DNA from: Gemmatimonadota bacterium
GTDB lineage: Bacteria; JAAXHH01
Reading direction: 5' to 3'
Assembly (NCBI GenBank): GCA_026713285.1
Contig: JAPOOT010000313.1
Span: forward strand, 1 to 7,035
DNA: 7,035 bases
In this document: positions 1 through 5,316 of the stretch, piece after piece
How positions within the stretch are numbered: position 1 is the first letter of the stretch
Layout of the letters: each line of letters starts with the position of its first letter
The notes under the pieces: model-generated
What the model saw: only the letters and a program-made list of their open reading frames with translations
Databases searched by the model: none
Told to the model about the DNA's origin: nothing
Position numbers and translations under genes: made by a program

Positions 1-408
1 GCTCCAGACCGAACCGGCGAGGAATGTGGCCCCCGCCACCATGCCGCCGTTCAGAATCATCATGAGCGGACCCTGGAAGTTTTCTCTTCTCCCGGAATTC
101 TCTGGCGAAAACCGCCCGTGATCCAGACCGACAAAGTAGGCCGTCGAGTAAGAAATCAGGTTCGGAATGAACCAGACCAGGAAAACCACTACGAGCAGCG
201 ACCCCGCCACCCGCCTCCAGGCCAGATGGTCCCACCGGCCTTTCCAGCCGTAGTACAGGTACGCCAGGGGCATCAGAATGTAAACGCCGAGGTACATCGA
301 CTGTTCTGGCGCGACGAAATCCAGCAGCAGGCGCGTCGCCGCGACGACCCAGCCGAAGAACACGAGTCCGCGGATGTCCGACCAGAGCGACGGTTGGTCC
401 AATGTCAT
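1..408 (-). CDS. Hypothetical multi-pass membrane protein (3' end cut by window edge)
   Basis: The minus strand is open from an ATG at 406-408 to base 1, giving 136 residues with no stop, so the C-terminus lies outside the window. A strong SD (GGAGG, plus-strand 416-420) sits 7 nt upstream of the ATG. The product is strongly hydrophobic, with likely membrane segments near residues 12-33, 38-55, 67-94 and 112-135. A polar, arginine-rich stretch at about 95-111 lies between the last two. There is no cleavable signal peptide; the first segment looks like a signal anchor. I do not recognise a family and see no catalytic motif. The gene follows the epimerase-like gene on the same strand with a 79-nt gap that carries a copy of that gene's tail, so the two may be co-transcribed. 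A role in the envelope or in transport is possible but unsupported. The plus-strand open frame over the same bases is a shadow. Confidence 0.75.
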   Translation of the reverse strand, partial: MTLDQPSLWSDIRGLVFFGWVVAATRLLLDFVAPEQSMYLGVYILMPLAYLYYGWKGRWDHLAWRRVAGSLLVVVFLVWFIPNLISYSTAYFVGLDHGRFSPENSGRRENFQGPLMMILNGGMVAGATFLAGSVWS

Positions 409-443
409 TTAGATTCCTCCCGGAAGCAGATTTGATGTGATGA

Positions 444-535
444 TCAATGCTGGAAGTCCGCGGACCTTTTGTCCGTGAGCCAGCCCTTCAATACTGGAAA
501 TGGGCCGACCTTTTGTCCGCGAGCCAGCCCTTCAA
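444..535 (-). repeat. Tandem duplication of the epimerase gene tail (two 48-nt copies, 44-bp period)
   Basis: Plus-strand 488-535 and 444-491 are two copies of a 48-nt segment overlapping by 4 nt, with 6 mismatches. On the minus strand the first copy encodes the last 15 residues of the epimerase-like protein plus its TGA (LKGWLADKRSAHFQY). The second copy lies after the stop. Read in its own frame it encodes LKGWLTDKRSADFQH and its own TGA. Of the codon differences two are synonymous and three change the residue. This looks like an older duplication of a gene end including the stop codon. The second copy has no start or SD and is probably untranslated. Confidence 0.85.
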
Positions 536-1162
536 AGATAGCGCGTCCCGGTCCTTCTCCGACATGATGGCCTCTCCCGCGGCAACCTCTCCCGCGGCAA
601 CCTCTCCCGCGGCAACCCTTCCCGCGGCAACCTCGTCGAAAGCGCGCTTTAACCCACTATCGCACAAGGACCAGTCCAAATCCGGGGCCAGCGGCGAGAT
701 GCCGGCCTGGTTGCCGGGGCTGTATTCCCCGTCGCACAGGTACTCCAGGACGCAGTCGGTCGTGCAGAAGAACCCGTGGGCGAATCCCGGCGGAACCCAG
801 ATCCATTCTCCGTGGTCCGCTTCGGGATCCTCCGAGATGTCCCGGGCGACGATCCCGCCCAGTGTGGGAGACCCCAGCCGGATATCCAGCGCCAGGTCCA
901 CGACGCGTCCGCGGACGACCCTGACCAGTTTGCCCATATGGGGACTCCACTGAAAATGGAGACCTCGCACCACGCCGGCTCGGGAAAAACTCTCGTTGAT
1001 CTGTAGAAATCGAACCTCCCGGAGGAAACTGGTCTCCGGGTGATGGATGAGATCGCCAAGACGGTAGGATTCGGTGAAGTAACCCCGCTCATCGGTGTAC
1101 CGGCCGAAACGAATGACCTTCAGATCGGGGATCGCAAGGGTCTCCACCGTATCGATCTTCAA
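488..1162 (-). CDS. dTDP-4-dehydrorhamnose 3,5-epimerase (RmlC) family protein
   Basis: Cupin-fold epimerase of the RmlC family, which epimerises C3 and C5 of dTDP-4-keto-6-deoxyglucose for L-rhamnose and related surface sugars. The TTG at 1160-1162 is chosen because AAAGGAGG ends 5 nt before it; the frame stays open upstream, but the residues there do not look like the family. This gives 224 aa. Family motifs in order are DERGYFTESY (24-33), the substrate loop ending RGLHFQ with the catalytic His at 69, GKLVRVVRG (77-85), the DIRLGSPT strand (93-100), PPGFAHGFF (124-132) and EYLCDGEYSP (140-149) with the candidate catalytic Tyr. Oddities: the usual Trp-Asp-Asp-Pro stretch appears as SPLAPDLDW (156-164), so the Asp that pairs with the catalytic His seems missing. 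Four VAAG(E/R) pentapeptides occupy about 178-197, and the tail is duplicated downstream. No other rhamnose-pathway gene is visible, so substrate and activity are uncertain. Confidence 0.85.
   Translation of the reverse strand: MKIDTVETLAIPDLKVIRFGRYTDERGYFTESYRLGDLIHHPETSFLREVRFLQINESFSRAGVVRGLHFQWSPHMGKLVRVVRGRVVDLALDIRLGSPTLGGIVARDISEDPEADHGEWIWVPPGFAHGFFCTTDCVLEYLCDGEYSPGNQAGISPLAPDLDWSLCDSGLKRAFDEVAAGRVAAGEVAAGEVAAGEAIMSEKDRDALSLKGWLADKRSAHFQY
571..630 (-). repeat. 15-bp in-frame tandem array encoding four VAAG(E/R) pentapeptides
   Basis: Four 15-bp units lie head to tail at 571-585, 586-600, 601-615 and 616-630. The first three are identical and the fourth has two changes. On the minus strand they encode VAAGR followed by three VAAGE units inside the epimerase-like protein, after the cupin core and before its final segment. 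The period is a multiple of three, so copy-number change would keep the frame. Near-identity suggests recent expansion by slippage. It probably forms a flexible or helical linker. Confidence 0.9.
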
Positions 1163-1175
1163 CCGGGCCTCCTTT
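1163..1175 (-). promoter_or_regulatory. Shine-Dalgarno site fixing the TTG start of the epimerase-like gene
   Basis: On the minus strand AAAGGAGG (plus-strand 1168-1175) lies 5 nt before the TTG at 1160-1162. This is the best ribosome binding site near the N-terminus. The product then begins about where family members begin, so TTG is preferred over upstream in-frame starts as far as 1333. Confidence 0.75.
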
Positions 1176-1258
1176 CCTGGACGCTTATCAGGGGAACAAG
1201 ATAGGGCAAGGCTGAACCTCTCAGCAAGGACGAAATGGAATGAGCGAGGGCACAGCGC

Positions 1259-1287
1259 TTGACAAGACCGGACCCAATCTGTTGATT
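1259..1287 (+). promoter_or_regulatory. Possible sigma-70-type promoter for the dioxygenase operon
   Basis: A perfect TTGACA hexamer at 1259-1264 is followed after 17 bp by TTGATT at 1282-1287, which matches the -10 consensus at only three positions. It lies in the divergent gap and would give a leader of roughly 55 nt before the ATG at 1351. The -10 is weak and a single hexamer can occur by chance, so this is tentative. If it is real, the alternative ATG at 1240 cannot be the start used from this promoter. Confidence 0.3.
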
Positions 1288-1350
1288 CGGGACAATACCC
1301 TGAAACACCTCCTGGCGACACCAGTTTCGGCAAGAAAGGACACTCGTCTT

Positions 1351-2079
1351 ATGACAGGAGACTCCGGTCCCACACCGGCGGAACGGAAGCAATGGGAGGA
1401 CCTCGGTTACCTTGTCTTCGAGGAGGCGATCAGCGGAGATTCGCTGGTCCGTCTTCAGCGCGCCTTTGACTACTGGGCGGAGGCCTGCAAGGAGGAATGG
1501 CTCGGACGCATTGCCAAGGGTGAGGCCGCGGCGACCTATTACGACATCCCGAACACCCTGGAGAAGGACGACATTTTCATCGATATCCTCGATCGGCCGA
1601 GGTATTACAGGTACATAAGGGCCTTCGCGGGGGACGACGCCCTCGTCATCGGCGAACAGGTGCGGACGGCGCCGGTCTGGCCCACAAGCTACACGGGCTG
1701 GCATCCCGACGTCCCTCCCAGCCACCCGCTGCATATCAAGGTACAGGTTTACGTGAACGACGTAGAGCCCGGCGCTGGGGAATTTGCCTTCGTACCAGGC
1801 AGTCACCGGCCCGGCGCGGGGCCCTATCCCCGGGTGAAGAACCTGGCGGCCATGCCCGGCCACAAACGGTTTGCGGGCAAGGCGGGCACGGCGATCATGT
1901 TCAATTCATACGGCTGGCACGTGGCCATGGAGAACCATACCGCAACGCCGCGTAAGTCGATTATCCTGATTTACGAGAAACGGACTTCGGACCGCGTCGC
2001 CGAGAACGAGAACCGGTTCGCTTCCATCTCACACGCGCTGAACACGCCGGAACGCCGCCGGCTCTTCGGAATATCCTGA
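1351..2079 (+). CDS. Phytanoyl-CoA dioxygenase (PhyH) family Fe(II)/2-oxoglutarate oxygenase
   Basis: Cytosolic non-haem iron oxygenase of the PhyH family; members hydroxylate unactivated carbons using O2 and 2-oxoglutarate. From ATG 1351 it is 242 aa. The N-terminus has the family pattern (TPAERKQWEDLGYLVFEEAI, about residues 5-24). The double-stranded beta-helix core follows, with HPD at 118-120 (His and Asp iron ligands), the FVPGSHRPG turn at 147-155, the distal iron ligand in GWH (His190), and TPRKS with Arg201 placed to bind 2-oxoglutarate. All core residues are present, so it should be active; the substrate is unknown. An in-frame ATG at 1240 would add 37 residues that do not look like the family. 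AAGGA occurs before both ATGs (9-10 nt away), so the start is not certain. The amidohydrolase follows after 18 nt, which indicates one transcript. Confidence 0.9.
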   Translation: MTGDSGPTPAERKQWEDLGYLVFEEAISGDSLVRLQRAFDYWAEACKEEWLGRIAKGEAAATYYDIPNTLEKDDIFIDILDRPRYYRYIRAFAGDDALVIGEQVRTAPVWPTSYTGWHPDVPPSHPLHIKVQVYVNDVEPGAGEFAFVPGSHRPGAGPYPRVKNLAAMPGHKRFAGKAGTAIMFNSYGWHVAMENHTATPRKSIILIYEKRTSDRVAENENRFASISHALNTPERRRLFGIS

Positions 2080-2097
2080 TTCGAGTCGAGAGGTAAC

Positions 2098-2997
2098 ATG
2101 CCGCGCATCGATGCCCATGGTCACGTATTCGCAAAAGTTTCACGCGAATTCCCGCGGGAAACCGGCGGAAACACGCCGGCGGAGCGGGAAGAATCGGTCG
2201 AGAAGCTGATGACCTACATGGCCGCAAGCGATATCGGCCAGGCCATGCTCGTTCAGATGGGCGGCGCGACGGCGGCACATCACGCCTATGTGCTCCACTG
2301 CCTCAGGATCTACCCCGACCGCTTCCTCGGCATCGGTCTCATCCCGGAAGACCTCGTCGCATCACCCGAGGAGCACATGGACCGCCTGACGGACGGAACG
2401 GGCATCGTGGGCTTCCGGCTCGGACTGGTCGGCGGGCCCAGGGATCCCTTCGATAACGTGGACGTACGCACCTTCCTGACCTACCGGATCTGGAAACACG
2501 CGGCGGAGAAGGACCTCGTCCTCTGGCTGTACGTACGCGCCGCGGACGCCCACCTGATCGCCTACCTCGTCGACGCCTTTCCCCAGGTCCGTGTCGTACT
2601 CAACCACCTGGGCATCTGTCCCGGCGAGGGCAAGGGGCGCCACGACCAGTGGGGCCGGCCGCAGATCGACATCGCGTCGTACAACCCGGCGTTTCACACC
2701 ACCCACCGCCTGAGTACCTACGAGAACGTGACCATGAAACTGTCCGGGCACTACGCCTTCAGCAAGCAACCGTACCCCTATGAGGACCTGGCGGGATGGC
2801 ACAGGGCGGCGCTCAATTCCTTCGGGGCCGACCGGCTCATGTGGGCGACGGACTTCCCCTGGATCTACGAGGAACCGGGATACGACAAACTGGTGGACCT
2901 CGTGGAGCGCCTTACGCCCGATATCAAGCCGCACGAATACGAGGCGATCATGGGCGGAACGGCCAGGCGGTTCCTGAGGTTTCCGGATTTGAAGTGA
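2098..2997 (+). CDS. Amidohydrolase-2 family TIM-barrel metal-dependent hydrolase
   Basis: A 299-aa member of the amidohydrolase-2 family (PF04909-like), whose members hydrolyse or decarboxylate small cyclic, lactone or aromatic acids at a divalent metal in a TIM barrel. Visible marks are the N-terminal metal site DAHGHV (His7, His9), a barrel strand FLGIGLIPED (76-85), VVLNHLG with metal-binding His170, and MWATDFPW with the catalytic Asp252. The usual C-terminal helix IMGGTARRFL (284-293) follows. Length and motif order fit an intact enzyme. GAGAGG at 2088-2093 lies 4 nt before the ATG. It sits 18 nt after the dioxygenase gene and 70 nt before the DUF3500 gene, so it is probably the second gene of an operon. 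Relatives include 2-pyrone-4,6-dicarboxylate lactonases and L-fucono-lactonases, but sequence alone does not give the substrate. A 25-bp-period repeat covers its stop codon. Confidence 0.88.
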   Translation: MPRIDAHGHVFAKVSREFPRETGGNTPAEREESVEKLMTYMAASDIGQAMLVQMGGATAAHHAYVLHCLRIYPDRFLGIGLIPEDLVASPEEHMDRLTDGTGIVGFRLGLVGGPRDPFDNVDVRTFLTYRIWKHAAEKDLVLWLYVRAADAHLIAYLVDAFPQVRVVLNHLGICPGEGKGRHDQWGRPQIDIASYNPAFHTTHRLSTYENVTMKLSGHYAFSKQPYPYEDLAGWHRAALNSFGADRLMWATDFPWIYEEPGYDKLVDLVERLTPDIKPHEYEAIMGGTARRFLRFPDLK

Positions 2998-3035
2998 TGC
3001 ATTTCGCATCTGAATGAAGTGATGCATTTCGCATC
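2990..3035 (+). repeat. Stop-spanning tandem duplication (two identical 21-bp copies, 25-bp period)
   Basis: Identical 21-bp segments occupy 2990-3010 and 3015-3035, separated by TGAA. The first copy contains the last amidohydrolase codon and its TGA stop (2995-2997). Each copy holds a small perfect inverted repeat, GATGC and GCATC around ATTTC (2996-3010 and 3021-3035), so the transcript could form two small hairpins between the amidohydrolase and DUF3500 genes. The stems are only 5 bp with no T-tract, so they are not convincing terminators. Confidence 0.85.
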
Positions 3036-3067
3036 CGTAAGAGTCTACGCCCCGATCGGAGACAGAT

Positions 3068-4153
3068 ATGAGCGAAGACCAGCATGGTTTACTGACCAGC
3101 GAGCACATCAAGGGCCTGGTTCAACGGATGGGAGAAGCCGCCGTCGATTTCACAGCCGTCCTGGCCACGGACCAGCGGACGAAAGCGCGCTTCCCCTTCG
3201 AAGACGACGACGCACGCACCTTCTGGGACTACGTGCCCCTGGCGAGAAAAGGCCTTCCGCTTGGGGAAATGGAGCGGGGACAGCGGCGCCGGGCACTGCA
3301 ACTCGTGGCCACGGGGCTGAGTGGTACGGGTTACGCCACGACGACGACCATCATGGGGCTGGAAGCGACGCTGGATGCCCGGGAGGGGTGGTCATCGGGC
3401 AACTGGCGGGATCCTTCCGACTACTACATTTCCATATTCGGCACACCATCGGACCGTGACCCCTGGGGATGGAAATTCGAGGGACATCACGTTTCCATCA
3501 ACTATACGATCGCCGGGGGACGGATCGTCGCGCCTACGCCCTTCTTCTTCGGAGCAAATCCTGCGTCGGCGGCCCTCAACGGGGTAGGATACCTCCGACC
3601 CCTGGGCAACGTGGAAGACCTGGCGCGGGAACTGGTCCGCGCCTTGGACGAGGACCAACGGCACAGCGCACTGATTGCGTCCGTTCCGCCCGGGGACATC
3701 GTCACGGTGAATCAGAGGTATATACAGGAGAACAGGGAGAAGCCGGACCGGCTGGCCCGAACGGAGGTGCCTTACGATTCGGTGCGGTACACGGAGACGC
3801 CCCGCGGCCTTTCCGGGGCGGGCATGAACGACGAACAGCGGGAGATGCTGGAGGCCCTCATAGGAGAGTACATTCACCGCATGCCCGACGCCGTCGCCGA
3901 GATCGAGTCCGATCTGCTGCGTAGAAACGGCGTGGACGACGTCCACCTGGCCTGGGCAGGCGGCCTGGAATCCCGGCAACCCCACTACTACCGCCTGCAG
4001 GGCGGACGATTCCTGGTGGAATACGACAACGTCCAGAACGACGCCAACCACGTGCACACGGTCTGGCGCAACCCGACCAACGACTTCGGCGCGGACCTGC
4101 TCGCCCACCATTACCACACCGCGCACAACCACGGCGTGGAACACCGGCACTGA
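3068..4153 (+). CDS. DUF3500 family protein
   Basis: A 361-aa protein matching the DUF3500 family (PF12006), whose biochemical function is not established as far as I know. Recognisable blocks are SGTGYATTTTIMGLE (85-99), DYYISIFGTP (118-127), WGWKFEGHHVSINYT (133-147), PTPFFFGANPA (156-166), and a C-terminal block from FLVEYDN (315-321) through NHVHTVWR (327-334) to DFGADLLAHHY (339-349). There is no signal peptide or membrane segment, so it is probably cytosolic. Conserved His and acidic residues (EGHH, EYDN, NHVH, AHHY) could form a metal site, but that is inference. The tail is His-rich, with seven His in residues 347-361. GGAGA at 3058-3062 is 5 nt before the ATG. It follows the amidohydrolase by 70 nt on the same strand and is probably the last gene of the operon, perhaps acting on the same substrate. 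Confidence 0.87.
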   Translation: MSEDQHGLLTSEHIKGLVQRMGEAAVDFTAVLATDQRTKARFPFEDDDARTFWDYVPLARKGLPLGEMERGQRRRALQLVATGLSGTGYATTTTIMGLEATLDAREGWSSGNWRDPSDYYISIFGTPSDRDPWGWKFEGHHVSINYTIAGGRIVAPTPFFFGANPASAALNGVGYLRPLGNVEDLARELVRALDEDQRHSALIASVPPGDIVTVNQRYIQENREKPDRLARTEVPYDSVRYTETPRGLSGAGMNDEQREMLEALIGEYIHRMPDAVAEIESDLLRRNGVDDVHLAWAGGLESRQPHYYRLQGGRFLVEYDNVQNDANHVHTVWRNPTNDFGADLLAHHYHTAHNHGVEHRH

Positions 4154-4157
4154 GCGG

Positions 4158-4171
4158 CCGGCCGCGGCCGG
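4158..4171. terminator. GC-rich 14-bp palindrome; possible bidirectional terminator hairpin
   Basis: Bases 4158-4171 (CCGGCCGCGGCCGG) are a perfect palindrome starting 5 nt after the DUF3500 stop, between convergent genes. It overlaps another 12-bp palindrome at 4154-4165. As RNA it could fold with a 5-bp GC stem and a CGCG loop on either strand. There is no T-run on either side, so it is not a classical intrinsic terminator. Position and GC strength are the only support. Confidence 0.3.
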
Positions 4172-4200
4172 GAAGGTATGCTCAGGGATAGGGCGTGCTG

Positions 4201-4296
4201 CGCTCCGGACCGTTGGCGCCGCGCTTAGGACCGTTGGCACCGCGCTCCGGACCGTTGGCGCCGCGCTCCGGACCGTTGGCGCCGCGCTCCGGACCG
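4201..4296 (-). repeat. 21-bp tandem array, 4.5 copies, in frame after the dehydrogenase stop
   Basis: Units of 21 bp lie at 4201-4221, 4222-4242, 4243-4263 and 4264-4284, plus a 12-bp partial unit at 4285-4296. Units 1, 3 and 4 are identical and unit 2 has three changes. On the minus strand the array begins 8 nt after the dehydrogenase TGA. In that same frame it reads as four GPERGAN-type heptapeptides (one GPKRGAN) plus a partial, ending at another TGA (plus-strand 4182-4184), for 40 codons after the first stop. Two of the three changes are synonymous in this frame. It fills most of the convergent gap. It has no spacers, so it is not a CRISPR array. Confidence 0.9.
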
Positions 4297-4304
4297 ACGG
4301 GGAA

Positions 4305-5252
4305 TCAGTAACCCTTGCGTTTGTCGATGACGCTCACCAGCGGAAGTCCATCCAGGTAACGCCGCAGATTCTCGCAGAACAGGGCCACGCACCGTCCGTC
4401 CCGGTTGGGAGATCCTCCGGCCGTGTGGGGCGTGATTACCACGTTGTCCATCTTCCATAGCGGGTGGTCTTCGGGTAATGGCTCCTGTGGCACCACGTCC
4501 AGGCCCGCGCCGCCGATCTGGTTCCCTTCGAGCGCATCCAGCAGGGCCGCCTCATCGACGATCCTGCCCCTGGTGACGTTGATCAACAACGCGTGATGTT
4601 GCATACGGGCGAAGGCCGTCCGATCGAACAACCCCTCGGTTTCCGCAGTCAGCGGCGCGCAGATGGCCACGACGTCGGACTGTTCCAGGAGCGAGTGGAA
4701 CCGATCCATGCCCCAGCAGGCTTCGACTTCGGGCGGCACTTCGACGTCCTCCGGATCCACGGCGACGACCCGCATGCCGAAAGCTTCCGCCCGCTTTGCC
4801 AGTTCCCGTCCGGTGCCGCCCAACCCCACGATCCCCATAGTCCGGTCGACCAGCTCCCACGAGGCGTCGCGAATGGGCCAACGGATATTATCCCAGCCCT
4901 GGTTTCGAAGCGCGGTGTGTATACCGCGGGTTAATGCGAGCAACAGCGCCATCCCGTGGTCGGCCAGGTGCACACCCACCGTGCCCTTCGCACTGCACAG
5001 TACTACGTCGCTCTCCACCAGTTCGGGATAGAGCAGTCCGTCCACCCCGGCGCCCCAGCTCTGGATCCACGCGAGTTTTTCCCGACGCGCGAAAAGGGCA
5101 CGGGTGATCTCGCCGCAGACTACCTCGATATCGGGCATGACTTCCGCGGCTTCTTCTTCCGAATCCGTCCGTACCACCTGTACTTTCTCGTCAACCCGGC
5201 GGATTTCATCGACAAGGGGTTCGATCAGATTCATCCTTAGCAATACGTTCAT
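4305..5252 (-). CDS. NAD-dependent D-2-hydroxyacid dehydrogenase
   Basis: A 315-aa cytosolic oxidoreductase of the D-isomer-specific 2-hydroxyacid dehydrogenase family, reversibly converting 2-oxoacids and D-2-hydroxyacids. The N-terminal half carries IQSWGAGVDGL (63-73), part of the substrate loop, and ADHGMALLLALTRG (97-110). The Rossmann fold has IVGLGGTGRELAKR (141-154; GxGxxG at 143-148) with Asp166 ending the second strand, which favours NAD over NADP. The catalytic triad is present: Arg228 in NVTRGRIVDE, Glu257 in PQEPLPEDHPLW, and His276 in TPHTAGG. Length fits the family. SD-like GAGGT (plus-strand 5259-5263) is 6 nt before the ATG. It lies 46 nt after the ankyrin gene on the same strand and is probably the last gene of that transcript. 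It could be a glyoxylate/hydroxypyruvate-type reductase; substrate cannot be assigned. A heptad repeat continues its frame beyond the TGA. Confidence 0.92.
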   Translation of the reverse strand: MNVLLRMNLIEPLVDEIRRVDEKVQVVRTDSEEEAAEVMPDIEVVCGEITRALFARREKLAWIQSWGAGVDGLLYPELVESDVVLCSAKGTVGVHLADHGMALLLALTRGIHTALRNQGWDNIRWPIRDASWELVDRTMGIVGLGGTGRELAKRAEAFGMRVVAVDPEDVEVPPEVEACWGMDRFHSLLEQSDVVAICAPLTAETEGLFDRTAFARMQHHALLINVTRGRIVDEAALLDALEGNQIGGAGLDVVPQEPLPEDHPLWKMDNVVITPHTAGGSPNRDGRCVALFCENLRRYLDGLPLVSVIDKRKGY

Positions 5253-5273
5253 CGTTGTACCTCGGGGTAAACG

Positions 5274-5316
5274 GACCTCAGGCGCGTTTCTTGAGGTCTC
5301 AGGCGCGTTTCTTGAG
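5274..5316 (-). repeat. Stop-spanning tandem duplication at the ankyrin gene end (21-bp period)
   Basis: Two identical 19-bp segments lie at plus-strand 5298-5316 and 5277-5295. On the minus strand the first encodes the last residues LKKRA and the TGA stop of the ankyrin gene. The second repeats LKKRA and TGA in the same frame, 21 nt further on. The second copy is also flanked by matching bases giving a 7-bp inverted repeat (GACCTCA at 5298-5292, TGAGGTC at 5280-5274) around an 11-nt loop, about 10 nt upstream of the dehydrogenase SD. It could form an RNA hairpin in the intercistronic gap. Confidence 0.88.

Noticed and set aside
118..953. Plus-strand open frames over the membrane protein and epimerase genes
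   Set aside because: They run antisense to frames with recognisable family motifs or clear membrane segments. Their residues are biased to Arg, Pro, Ser and Thr, as expected of GC-rich shadow frames.
1176..1260. Minus-strand promoter for the epimerase-like gene
   Set aside because: TTGCTG and TATCTT occur about 18 bp apart on the minus strand, but both match the consensus poorly, so I do not call it.
1163..1333. Longer N-terminus for the epimerase-like protein
   Set aside because: The frame is open to 1333, but the added 57 residues do not look like the family and the best SD is directly before the TTG at 1162.
4201..4296. CRISPR array
   Set aside because: The 21-bp units abut directly without spacers, and no cas-like gene is in the window.
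4225..4458. Minus-strand 77-aa frame with SGARRQR repeats
   Set aside because: It is the 21-bp array read in a frame different from the dehydrogenase, overlaps the 3' end of that gene, and has no support as a protein.
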